The notes beneath the pieces were generated by a model. The model was not told where the DNA came from. It worked only from the letters and a program-made list of their open reading frames with translations, and made no database searches. A DNA stretch of 64,000 bases from G963665495 sp963677785. GTDB taxonomy: Bacteria; Desulfobacterota; Desulfovibrionia; Desulfovibrionales; Desulfovibrionaceae. The first letter of the stretch is position 1. Each line of letters begins with the position of its first letter. This document shows positions 8,204 to 16,421 of this stretch, piece after piece. Location: positions 2,790,001 to 2,854,000 of the forward strand of contig CAXXDH010000003.1 in the NCBI GenBank assembly GCA_963677785.2, given 5' to 3'. A program made the translations under genes and the position numbers.

Positions 8204-10307
8204 AAGGAACATACGCTTTTTAAAAAACTTGGCAAAAATCCCTGAGCTCCGGGAAGACGTGCTGGACTTTTTGCACGAACCCCAGGGGGGCTTGTGGCAT
8301 GTGACTGATCCTTTGGCGGATGCCAAGGAATGCCTGACTTGTCTGGGCAATGACAGCTTTTGTCTTGCCAGTTATCTGGCTTCCCTTTTTCTGAATCCCG
8401 AGTATGCAACTCCCGAACTGCTCCATTGGCTGGAGGAGCGGGGCAGAGAGTTCGGCCTGTTGCAGGAGCCGTTGGCGACCTATCTGGATCCCTCGGTCTA
8501 TGCCTGGAGCAGAGTGCCTGTTCCCATGGTTTGCAGGAATGGAGAAGGCTTCATCAGGTACGCCCTGTTGGGAATCTCTTCCTCGTCCGAAACGGCCAAT
8601 TGCATTCTCGGGGCCGGAGTCGGAGAAAAGCAGGGCGCTTCGTTGCTGGCTGTTCTCCATTGTCTGCGAAACAAGTTCGGAAAAACCTTCGCCCTGCTTC
8701 CGCTGTGGGGTGAAAATGTGACGGGCAATTCTTCTGGGCTGCCTGTGTATCTGGCCGGCTGTCTGCTGGCAAGGAATGTGACCGGCCCATATTATTTTTT
8801 GGCAACGGGGGCAGTTGTCGAATACTGCTTGTGCCCTGTGGAACATGTTTCGGAAAAGGCGCAGTTGTGCACGGGGCGTTACGCGTTTTTTCTCGCGCCC
8901 GAGGTGGAGGGGGAAGAGGAGAGTTTCGAATCCGCGGCCTTATTGCGCGTCCGGACGCTTGAAGAAGCCGAGGAAATTGCCTCGTTGACTTCAGGCAGGG
9001 ATGCCCGTGATTCATTGAAACTATTGCGCAACGGGCAAAACCCCGATGGTTTCGTGGATGCGCTGGAAAAAATCTCACCGGCTCTGTTCGAGAGGGTGCT
9101 CGCTTCCGGTGAAGTTCTGGAGCAGTTGAAGAAGGTAAATTCCCGTAGACTGGGGGAGCGTCTGTATGGGCTTCTGGAAGGTTGGCGTCAAAATGACGGA
9201 GAGGATAAAGACAAGTTCGCGCTTTTTTGCTACCATATGGACCGCGAGTTCCTGCAGGGGTTCGAATCCAGGTGGCAATACGGATTTCTGACGCACCGGA
9301 TACGGTGTTGCATGCATGCAGGGGATACGGCCGGCTATCTGGAATTGAAAAAGAGGAGAGATGGCATAGCTCCGCAATGCATGGAATCCTGGCTGCTGGA
9401 TGAGAATGCTATTGATTCGGCAATCAGGGAGCTTGGTTACCACCACAACATGTTCATGTTTCCTGAAAATGTGGAAGCCTTTCTGGACGGTACGCAGAAA
9501 AGGGCCATCGGAAGGGAACAGGACCGTCTAACGGATCATCCGGAAAGCGTATCGCTGGCATTAGCCAAATGGTACGGTGTGCTTGCGGAAAATTACTGCT
9601 TTCTGGGAGCTCCCCATGCGGACAAGGTGCGGGAAAACGTATCCCATGCGGTCTGTGCCTTTGGAAGCGGAAAAAAGCTGGAAACCCTGGATGCGTGCCA
9701 GCGACAATATAGCAAGCTGGTGCATTTTTATGTGGATCAAGCCGACAAACAGGAAGCCTGGAATGCGCTGACCAGATATCTCGGCTATTCGTCGGTTCGC
9801 CATTGCACCAGGGTGAGTCTGATGGAAAAGGCGGCAGTTGCGGACAAGTACGCGCTGCACGCCATCATAAAGACAGCGCGGCTGTATGACGTGCCGGAAA
9901 TGTACGAGTCGGTGGCGGGACGTAACGATTTCCAGGAGATACTGGGCGGTCCGCCAATGTCCGTCAAGGACAATCCACACCCCTGGAATCTTGTTCTCTT
10001 CAACCTGGCCTTTCTTGCTCCGGACCAGACTGCACGGCAGACTTTGCTGCAACTCTCCTTTGATCTGGCCTTTCCCAAAACAGGCACCATAAAGGCCCTG
10101 GCCCTGCTTCCGCTGGCATTTTTGGCGGAGGCGGACGCCATGCCGTATCAAAATATGGAAAAACAGTTTCTGGAGATCAGAGAGAATTGCCTGACCTGCT
10201 TGAGCAATGCTCATTTCAGGGGGCTGCTTGAAGCGGGGAACTGCAGGAGCGCCTTGAAAAAACTGCGTGAATCCTACCGGAAGTTTTTTCCCTTCACATA
10301 CAATTGA
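8193..10307 (+). CDS. Lon-type Ser/Lys protease-like protein with helical C-terminal half
   Basis: 704 residues; its start overlaps the previous gene by 11 bases. Residues 110-225 carry a Lon (S16) proteolytic-domain signature: GNSSGLP at 178-184, aligning with Lon's G-x-S-A-G (candidate nucleophile S180); FLATGAVV at 202-209, matching the following ATG strand; and SEK at 220-222, giving candidate catalytic K222. The Ser-Lys spacing of about 42 is normal for Lon. There is no AAA+ domain. Residues 250-704 appear almost wholly alpha-helical and repeat-like, rich in Cys and aromatic residues, and I cannot recognise a SAVED domain. It may be the protease of a sigma/anti-sigma cascade resembling CalpL, or Csx29 of Craspase where a TPR-like part senses the effector complex. 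The helical part may sense Cas10 signal or the effector itself. Confidence 0.6.
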   Translation: MKHRRNIRFLKNLAKIPELREDVLDFLHEPQGGLWHVTDPLADAKECLTCLGNDSFCLASYLASLFLNPEYATPELLHWLEERGREFGLLQEPLATYLDPSVYAWSRVPVPMVCRNGEGFIRYALLGISSSSETANCILGAGVGEKQGASLLAVLHCLRNKFGKTFALLPLWGENVTGNSSGLPVYLAGCLLARNVTGPYYFLATGAVVEYCLCPVEHVSEKAQLCTGRYAFFLAPEVEGEEESFESAALLRVRTLEEAEEIASLTSGRDARDSLKLLRNGQNPDGFVDALEKISPALFERVLASGEVLEQLKKVNSRRLGERLYGLLEGWRQNDGEDKDKFALFCYHMDREFLQGFESRWQYGFLTHRIRCCMHAGDTAGYLELKKRRDGIAPQCMESWLLDENAIDSAIRELGYHHNMFMFPENVEAFLDGTQKRAIGREQDRLTDHPESVSLALAKWYGVLAENYCFLGAPHADKVRENVSHAVCAFGSGKKLETLDACQRQYSKLVHFYVDQADKQEAWNALTRYLGYSSVRHCTRVSLMEKAAVADKYALHAIIKTARLYDVPEMYESVAGRNDFQEILGGPPMSVKDNPHPWNLVLFNLAFLAPDQTARQTLLQLSFDLAFPKTGTIKALALLPLAFLAEADAMPYQNMEKQFLEIRENCLTCLSNAHFRGLLEAGNCRSALKKLRESYRKFFPFTYN

Positions 10308-10401
10308 TCCGCCGGAAGACTCCGGAATCAATCGCTTGGTGCAGTGCACCACTGCCCGACCCATCCCTGCATTGTGATATACGGCGGCCATTGTGTCGTC
10401 T

Positions 10402-11718
10402 TTTCAACTGCCCTCAAATCGGGGCAGTACTTCTGACAATTGGCAAAGGGCATCACGTCGATGAAGTTTTCATGTCTTAACCCCCTCAAATCGGGGCAGT
10501 ACTTCTGACATGCCTATAGGCACTATTTTAAGTTATGCCCACAGTCTTAACCCCCTCAAATCGGGGCAGTACTTCTGACCTGGGACAGAGAGTTTTGTCA
10601 CCCAACACGGGTGGCGTCTTAACCCCCTCAAATCGGGGCAGTACTTCTGACAAAAGATTTACTTGACGAAAGAAGAGAAAACCCTGGTCTTAACCCCCTC
10701 AAATCGGGGCAGTACTTCTGACCGGATCAAGACGTACTTGAAAGAATTAAATCCGAGTCTTAACCCCCTCAAATCGGGGCAGTACTTCTGACGGAAGAGA
10801 AGGTTAAGCGTTCCGAGTCTGCGGCAAGTCTTAACCCCCTCAAATCGGGGCAGTACTTCTGACTTATTGATCCGACATGTACCGTGTACGATCCCCGTAG
10901 TCTTAACCCCCTCAAATCGGGGCAGTACTTCTGACCGTGGTATTCGTCTCCCCGGAATTGGTCGCATCGAGTCTTAACCCCCTCAAATCGGGGCAGTACT
11001 TCTGACTGATATTGATAACTCCCCATGGGTAAACACCAAATGGGTCTTAACCCCCTCAAATCGGGGCAGTACTTCTGACAAAGCTGCACTTGAACTTGTG
11101 TGGGATTTGTACATGTCTTAACCCCCTCAAATCGGGGCAGTACTTCTGACCAATGCATCCAACCAGAACGCTATTACGACTAATGTGTCTTAACCCCCTC
11201 AAATCGGGGCAGTACTTCTGACAAATGGTTGCATACGCAGCATACTGACAAAAGCAGTCTTAACCCCCTCAAATCGGGGCAGTACTTCTGACTTCATGTC
11301 CAAGAACCCTGTTGCTGCAATGGGGTTGTCTTAACCCCCTCAAATCGGGGCAGTACTTCTGACCAGGGTGGGAGATAATGTATTGAAAAAAATCAGTTGT
11401 CTTAACCCCCTCAAATCGGGGCAGTACTTCTGACCGGTCCAGACAAGTAAGCCAGGACTTAACAGTCCTGTCTTAACCCCCTCAAATCGGGGCAGTACTT
11501 CTGACCAACTGGCACTTGACCGAAAAACGGTCCAGACAAGTGTCTTAACCCCCTCAAATCGGGGCAGTACTTCTGACAGTACAATACTCACTATCCGCAC
11601 CAACACTTGCAGTCTTAACCCCCTCAAATCGGGGCAGTACTTCTGACATACCTGTTATCTGAGGTCAGGTGAAACGGCAATAGTCTTAACCCCCTCAAAT
11701 CGGGGCAGTACTTCTGAC
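10402..11718 (-). CRISPR. CRISPR array, 19 repeats / 18 spacers, 36-base repeat
   Basis: Eighteen perfect copies of a 36-base repeat (plus strand begins GTCTTAACCCCCTCAAATCG and ends GCAGTACTTCTGAC) and one degenerate copy at 10402-10437, whose first nine bases have decayed. Repeats start at 10402, 10474, 10544, 10616, 10687, 10757, 10828, 10900, 10971, 11044, 11115, 11187, 11257, 11328, 11399, 11470, 11542, 11612 and 11683. Spacers are 34-37 bases. The repeat contains the palindrome CCCC-TCAAATC-GGGG, a hairpin for Cas6. The degenerate copy lies at the left end, and the A+T-rich leader and cas2 at the right, so the array is read leftwards on the minus strand and new spacers enter at the right end. 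Confidence 0.98.
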
Positions 11719-11936
11719 TCTTGGGTAAAAAAATATATATATTTTGATTTGTTGGCAAGGGTTTTTTACGGACCCCCCCTAAAAAATGGCGCCGAGGTTT
11801 TTTTTCGCTTTTAAAATGACTCATTTTTTCAATAACTGTTTGTTTTCACTTAATTTGATGTTTTGTCGGATCTATTTGTCTATATTACTGTAAAAACAGC
11901 TGGTTGTCCCAATTGTCCGGAAAGTGGAAAACTTTC
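11719..11936 (-). promoter_or_regulatory. CRISPR leader
   Basis: About 218 bases between the last perfect repeat and the cas2 stop. It is strongly A+T-rich with long A and T runs (for example 11727-11745) and no ORF. Its position beside the perfect repeats and the adaptation genes makes it the leader, holding the array promoter and the integration site. An exact promoter could not be chosen. Confidence 0.7.
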
Positions 11937-12215
11937 TCACACTATTCGAAATTTTTCACAAGCAGGCAGGTCCCCCACGCCGGACAGTTCGACATGGGCA
12001 ACGCAGGAGCGGCAAAGAAGATAATAGCGTACCGAGTCCTCCAAAAGGTCGATCTCGGATTCTATGGCATCCTTCAACTTGAGAAAACGCTCCTCAGTCA
12101 GGTTCGGGCATTCGAAAACAGACTTCTGCACCCGGTATCCCTCTCCCTTTAACAATGACACGACTCGTGCCCGGCTGCGGTCATTCACTATGTCAAAGCA
12201 TATTTGCATGAACAT
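11937..12215 (-). CDS. cas2: CRISPR adaptation protein Cas2
   Basis: 92 residues from the ATG at 12215 (AGGA seven bases upstream); the frame is open to 12248, but Cas2 proteins normally begin directly at this first strand. It opens with MFMQICFDIVNDRSRARVV, with the conserved aspartate of the first beta strand, then GYRVQKSVFEC, the standard Cas2 second strand, then LLEDSVRYYLLC. Cas2 dimers bridge two Cas1 dimers in the spacer integrase. It follows cas1 by 38 bases, with the leader downstream. Confidence 0.93.
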   Translation of the reverse strand: MFMQICFDIVNDRSRARVVSLLKGEGYRVQKSVFECPNLTEERFLKLKDAIESEIDLLEDSVRYYLLCRSCVAHVELSGVGDLPACEKFRIV

Positions 12216-12253
12216 GGCGCGATCCTGTTTTCGGGATGCGGTGAGCATGGTTT

Positions 12254-13291
12254 TCAGAATGAAAAGGAGTCATAGCCATCCTGTTCTCCCGACAGGTATC
12301 GGGCGAACAAACGTACCTGTTCAAGGACACGCCCGCGGTAGCTCGCAGTCTTTCCGCTGCGGCCCGTTGTTCGTTTTTCCATCATGTTTTCATAGGCCTC
12401 AATGAACAACCGGCAGGTTTGGGGTTTCATTTCCACAGGGCGCTGTTGTTTCAGATCCTTTTCGTCCACAAAACCGGATACGGATGTGTTGCGAAACACG
12501 AAATCATCAATGGTCAGCATTTTTTTATTGACCAGGCCAAGTACGAAGCGGTCTCCCAAAGGGCTTCGCCATTCTTCCACAAGATCACAGGCCAGGGACG
12601 GACGTCCGTGCAAGGGCGCATGCAACGCGCCCAGATACGGATCAAGCCCTATGATCTTGATGGCGGTAAGCACCTCCTGCGTCAGGAGCGTATAGACGAA
12701 AGACAGCAGCGCATTGACGGGGTCGAGGGGAGGACGGCGGTTTCTCTCTGGAAAATCAAAGGATTCGTTTCTGATCATTTTCCCGAATTGTTGGAAATAC
12801 AGATGCGCTCCGCGTCCTTCCATACCCCGGACGTGTTCGATGGAAGTACTCAGGTTCAGGCTGTGCTGCAGTGCCTTGAGAGAAAGGGCTGCGTCCATGA
12901 TTTGCCCATTCTTCAATTGCAATCCGCGCAAACGGAGCAATCTTGCCTGGTTGGCCAGTTTTCCTTGCACAATGAGCCGCGCGGTGTGCAGAAGAAAAGT
13001 GTCATCGCTCAATTTCAGGTACTGGTCACGTCTGAGTTGCACATGTTTGGATTCATCCAGGACAAGGCGTCCGCGATAGCGGCCGCGACCATCCAGTAGC
13101 ACGGTCTCGATACGGTTTTCTATGAGCGTGTGGACAACCGCCCCGCTGAGGGAGAGGTAGCCAATGAGAGTCAATTGTTTCAAGCCGTTCAGGGGAACAG
13201 CGTCCAGAAGTTCCTTCCCCCGCATCAGGCACAGCTGACGGCCCGCCTTTTTCAGGTAGGCCTTGTCCTGGATAATGTATGTTCGTTCCAT
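12254..13291 (-). CDS. cas1: CRISPR integrase Cas1
   Basis: 345 residues from the ATG at 13291. The reading frame stays open upstream to 14032, but that part lies over the primase gene and has no Cas1 similarity, so it is a shadow. Cas1 features include the N-terminal beta domain (MERTYIIQDKAYLKKAG, LIGYLSLSGAVVHTLIEN) and the helical catalytic domain with the glutamate in RGMEGRGAHLYFQQF, the histidine in LGALHAPLHGRPSLA and the aspartate in CDLVEEWRSPLGDR. It catalyses spacer integration with Cas2. It starts 14 bases after the primase-polymerase stop, so the adaptation genes form one operon. Confidence 0.95.
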   Translation of the reverse strand: MERTYIIQDKAYLKKAGRQLCLMRGKELLDAVPLNGLKQLTLIGYLSLSGAVVHTLIENRIETVLLDGRGRYRGRLVLDESKHVQLRRDQYLKLSDDTFLLHTARLIVQGKLANQARLLRLRGLQLKNGQIMDAALSLKALQHSLNLSTSIEHVRGMEGRGAHLYFQQFGKMIRNESFDFPERNRRPPLDPVNALLSFVYTLLTQEVLTAIKIIGLDPYLGALHAPLHGRPSLACDLVEEWRSPLGDRFVLGLVNKKMLTIDDFVFRNTSVSGFVDEKDLKQQRPVEMKPQTCRLFIEAYENMMEKRTTGRSGKTASYRGRVLEQVRLFARYLSGEQDGYDSFSF

Positions 13292-13305
13292 GGCTGTGCC
13301 GTCTG

Positions 13306-14925
13306 CTAACTCTTTTTCAAGGTCGAAGTAGAGTCCTGTTGCGCCAGATGGCGGCAAACCAGATCTATGCTTGCACGCAACTGGTCCAGGGCGTCCTGCA
13401 GTGTTTCCACCTTTTCGGAAAAGGGAGCGTCGCGAACAGCATCCTGCGGGCAGTGGAGCAGGGGATGCGCATAGCTGTGCACGTTTTCGAACTGGCAGTA
13501 GTCCAGGCCGAGTCCCAGGAGCGTGTGGATTTTCTTGCAGCCCAGGGGGGTTCCGCGAACTTTCGAAAGTTTGTATTGGAGCAGGTGCGTGTTGTGTCCC
13601 GGTGTGTTCCTGAGCAGTGCTTCCAGCAGAATGTTTCGTCTTGTCATGAACCCCAGGGTCCAAAGCAGGACCTTTTCTTCGCGTTGGGAAGGCATGGCGC
13701 CTGCTCTGCAGGAAGCAAAAACCTGGGCGAGAGCCGGGCACTTGTCTGAAAGCAGGGCAAGTTCCGGATACGACGTATTCCAGGCCTTGAGCTGGGGGTG
13801 CAGGCTGACAGGCGCGGAGTGCTGCCCGCGGTGCTGGTGCAGAGTTTCCGGAGGAACCGGTTTGACGGAAAGCAGCACGCGCAGCTGCTCCCAAACCGTT
13901 CCGGAGCAGCGGGGGAGAAAATAGGACCGCTTGCCGGTTTTCCTGTGCACGCCCAACGGAAGCTTGATGAGATTTCCCAGGCCCTTTCCCGAGAGCGTAT
14001 CCTGTTTTGGAAAGACCTCCAGAGAGAAGCACTGAAGGTCCGGGGCGATCACTTTGGCAATGGACAGCAGCGCGCTGCGGACAACGGCGGCTGCCATTGG
14101 TTCCTGTAGGAAATACCAGAAGTGGTAGCCTTTTCCACCACTGAACTCGGTAAGCACTTCCATCCCCTGATTTGCGGAAATTTCCCTGATGCGTTGCACG
14201 AGGTAATCGCGCTCACGCTTGAGAACGCTCTGTTCCTTGGAAGTGAGTTTCCTATTCCGGTAGTTGGGTTTGAGGTCGGAGTCGATGGCGGCCACCTTGA
14301 CGCTGCTGTCTTCCCGAAGCAGGTAGATTCCATAAGTCATGCGTCCGGACAGATGATTCCGGAGATCTTCTTCCGTCATGGGACTGCGGACTGGGAGGTA
14401 CCCCTGTGTTCCCTCGCGTTTGTTCACCCACTGCCGGGCAAAGCAGTTTTCTCTTCCGGCGAAAAGGTTCATGTAACACAAGGTGAGTTCCTGCCGCGTA
14501 CGTTCTTCCTGGAATGGCGTATAGATGTTGTCATCTTGAGATGTTTCAATTTTCCTGAGGGAAGTGAGGTGCATGGTTTCCTGCAGTTCCGGAAACAGCG
14601 CGATTGCTTTTGTGCGGATTCTGACCGCTTTTTGGGTCTCTTCTAAAAAAAGGCAGATATCCCAATACTCCTGCCAGGCTTCCTTGAAGGAGGGACGGTG
14701 CTGCAGCAGAAAGTCCAAAATGTCCCGTGCGGTTTCCTTTTTGCCGACCAGGAACGCCAGACGGCTCCACTCCAGCATCTGGGCGTCATTCAATTGTTTC
14801 CAGATGCCTTCCTTGTCGAGAAGAGCGCTGGCCGCGTTGTCGGTCTTTCCTTCAAGAAAGGAATCCCGCATTCTTTTCATCAGGAGTTCGTAGTCGGTTT
14901 TTGGGACTGCAGGAAGTGTTGGCAT
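13306..14925 (-). CDS. CRISPR-associated primase-polymerase (CAPP), AEP superfamily
   Basis: 539 residues from the ATG at 14925; the open frame further upstream overlaps the TPR gene and is spurious. The N-terminal 120 residues are helical and TPR-like. The archaeo-eukaryotic primase core follows: DSD at 215-217 (metal-binding motif I, within KVAAIDSDLKPN), the S-G-G-K-G-Y-H motif at 262-268 (motif II), and IKLPLGVHRKTGKRSYFL as the motif III region. The C-terminus has a Cys/His-rich stretch (CQFENVHSYAHPLLHCP) that may bind metal. CAPPs occur with Cas1-Cas2 in type III loci and are proposed to synthesise or repair DNA during spacer acquisition. Here it directly precedes cas1, and there is no reverse transcriptase. 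Confidence 0.88.
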   Translation of the reverse strand: MPTLPAVPKTDYELLMKRMRDSFLEGKTDNAASALLDKEGIWKQLNDAQMLEWSRLAFLVGKKETARDILDFLLQHRPSFKEAWQEYWDICLFLEETQKAVRIRTKAIALFPELQETMHLTSLRKIETSQDDNIYTPFQEERTRQELTLCYMNLFAGRENCFARQWVNKREGTQGYLPVRSPMTEEDLRNHLSGRMTYGIYLLREDSSVKVAAIDSDLKPNYRNRKLTSKEQSVLKRERDYLVQRIREISANQGMEVLTEFSGGKGYHFWYFLQEPMAAAVVRSALLSIAKVIAPDLQCFSLEVFPKQDTLSGKGLGNLIKLPLGVHRKTGKRSYFLPRCSGTVWEQLRVLLSVKPVPPETLHQHRGQHSAPVSLHPQLKAWNTSYPELALLSDKCPALAQVFASCRAGAMPSQREEKVLLWTLGFMTRRNILLEALLRNTPGHNTHLLQYKLSKVRGTPLGCKKIHTLLGLGLDYCQFENVHSYAHPLLHCPQDAVRDAPFSEKVETLQDALDQLRASIDLVCRHLAQQDSTSTLKKS

Positions 14926-14947
14926 GATGGATTTCCTGATGCTGACG

Positions 14948-16339
14948 CTATAGGCTGTTGATTTTTGCTTGTTCCAGCAAAGCCAGGAGCTTGGGCAAGA
15001 AATGGTAGTTTGGACGATAGGCCTTGAGATCATCGGCCGCCTGTGCGGCATTTTCCATGCTGCCCATGCGCATGTGGGCAATGGCGCACCAGAACAACGC
15101 ATCCGCGCACGGGTTGCCGTATTTTCCCTGGTGGAAATCAAGAGCGTTTTGCGTCCAGTGCAGCACTTCCGGATACAGCTGCTGATCGTAAGCCAACGTA
15201 GCAAGCCGAAGATGGGTGACGTGTCTGGACCTTCCGTCCTTTTTCAGGCAGTGCAAGAGTATGGCCTTGGCATCCTCGTTGCGACCAAGGGCACGCAATA
15301 CATCGGACTTGCACCACGACAGATAGGGCTTTTGCACGAAAGCCGGCACCTTTTCGAGCTCTATGAGAGCTTTTTCCGGCTCACGCAAGGCGAGATACAC
15401 GCGAGCCAAGAGCTCCTGTATGTAGTCTCCGTCCTTTGTATCGGTATGGGCAGCCGCCTGTTGGAGCGACTGGAGCGCTTCGTGTTTGTTCCCAAGAGCA
15501 AAAAGGACTTTCCCATAGGCGTACAGCTTGTTGTGCTGGGAAATATAGGCGCTTTTGACGTCTAAAGAGAGGCATTTTTCCAGAAGGCCGCGAGCTTCGG
15601 CATTTACACCAAGAGCGAGCAAGCATGACGCCAAATTGTAGAGTGATTTTATATAATACTTTTTTTGCATTATATAACGCTCCTGTTCTTCTGTGGAGTA
15701 CGCTTCCCAATTGGCTATGGCTGTTTTGAACAGTGGTACGGCATCATTGGGTTTAGCCTGAATGCTTTTGTACAGCATGCCTTCCCGGTAGTAGTTGGTG
15801 ACGCCCATTTCCCGCAGTTGCTGGGCTTTTTGAAACGCCATGTGGGCGTTGTTGATCAGGAGTTTTCTGGTGTGGTGCGGCAAACAGAGCGATTTGCTCT
15901 TTTGTGCCAGAAAAAGATAGTCATACAGCGTATAGGCAAGACCAGACTGATAACGGAATGCCTCAGGCTGTTGTTCAATGCAGGCCATGTATTCGGCTAT
16001 GGCCTTTTCATGCTGGTTGATGTGTCCCATGGCAAAGGCCAGCTCGGATCTGATTTGGATATCAAGTCCTGCCGCATGCAGTTCGGGACATTTTTCCTGT
16101 ACCGGGTAATAGAGTGATACAATGTCTTCCCAGCGGTTTTCTGCGCGAAGCATGTTGATTTCTGCGAGAGAATCTTTCAAAGTCTGCTGAATTCTTTTCG
16201 AGAATTGAGGATCAGCCGCAAGAACAGAGAAAAAATCATCTGCAGGCGCGATGGAAGTGTGTTCCGGCGCTTTGACAGGGGCATCCGTGTCTTTGTGTTC
16301 CTTGACAGGGTAGGCGATGATTTTTGCTGCATTTGGCAT
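14948..16339 (-). CDS. TPR-repeat protein of the CRISPR adaptation operon
   Basis: 463 residues. It begins with an unstructured segment (about 1-35), then successive helical pairs typical of tetratricopeptide repeats, for example AMGHINQHEKAIAEYMACIE, YGKVLFALGNKHEALQSLQQ, LARVYLALREPEKALIELEK and DVLRALGRNEDAKAILLHCL. No catalytic motif or signal peptide is seen. It is the first gene of the leftward operon TPR - CAPP - cas1 - cas2, with AGGAGGATGTTCAAATG at its start. It probably acts as a scaffold for the primase or the effector complex; its exact role is unknown. Confidence 0.75.
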   Translation of the reverse strand: MPNAAKIIAYPVKEHKDTDAPVKAPEHTSIAPADDFFSVLAADPQFSKRIQQTLKDSLAEINMLRAENRWEDIVSLYYPVQEKCPELHAAGLDIQIRSELAFAMGHINQHEKAIAEYMACIEQQPEAFRYQSGLAYTLYDYLFLAQKSKSLCLPHHTRKLLINNAHMAFQKAQQLREMGVTNYYREGMLYKSIQAKPNDAVPLFKTAIANWEAYSTEEQERYIMQKKYYIKSLYNLASCLLALGVNAEARGLLEKCLSLDVKSAYISQHNKLYAYGKVLFALGNKHEALQSLQQAAAHTDTKDGDYIQELLARVYLALREPEKALIELEKVPAFVQKPYLSWCKSDVLRALGRNEDAKAILLHCLKKDGRSRHVTHLRLATLAYDQQLYPEVLHWTQNALDFHQGKYGNPCADALFWCAIAHMRMGSMENAAQAADDLKAYRPNYHFLPKLLALLEQAKINSL

Positions 16340-16421
16340 TTGAACATCCTCCTAGTGAATCGATTACAGAAGTTTTTCCCTCTTGATGTGAATAACGGCG
16401 GCAAACTGCATTTTACAAAAA

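Noticed and set aside
8193..10307. Calling the 704-residue protein CalpL itself
   Set aside because: The Lon-like signature fits, but I cannot find a SAVED domain and the C-terminal half is longer and helical, so only an analogy is claimed.
10659..11824. Open reading frames through the CRISPR array
   Set aside because: They are made of the 36-base repeat read in frame and have no independent coding signal.
13292..14032. A 592-residue version of Cas1 with a long N-terminal extension
   Set aside because: The extra 247 codons lie over the primase-polymerase gene in another frame and look like shadow sequence; Cas1 similarity starts exactly at the ATG at 13291.
14926..15204. Longer start of the primase-polymerase
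   Set aside because: The extension overlaps the TPR gene and has no coherent protein character; the ATG at 14925 has a ribosome site and lies just after the TPR stop.
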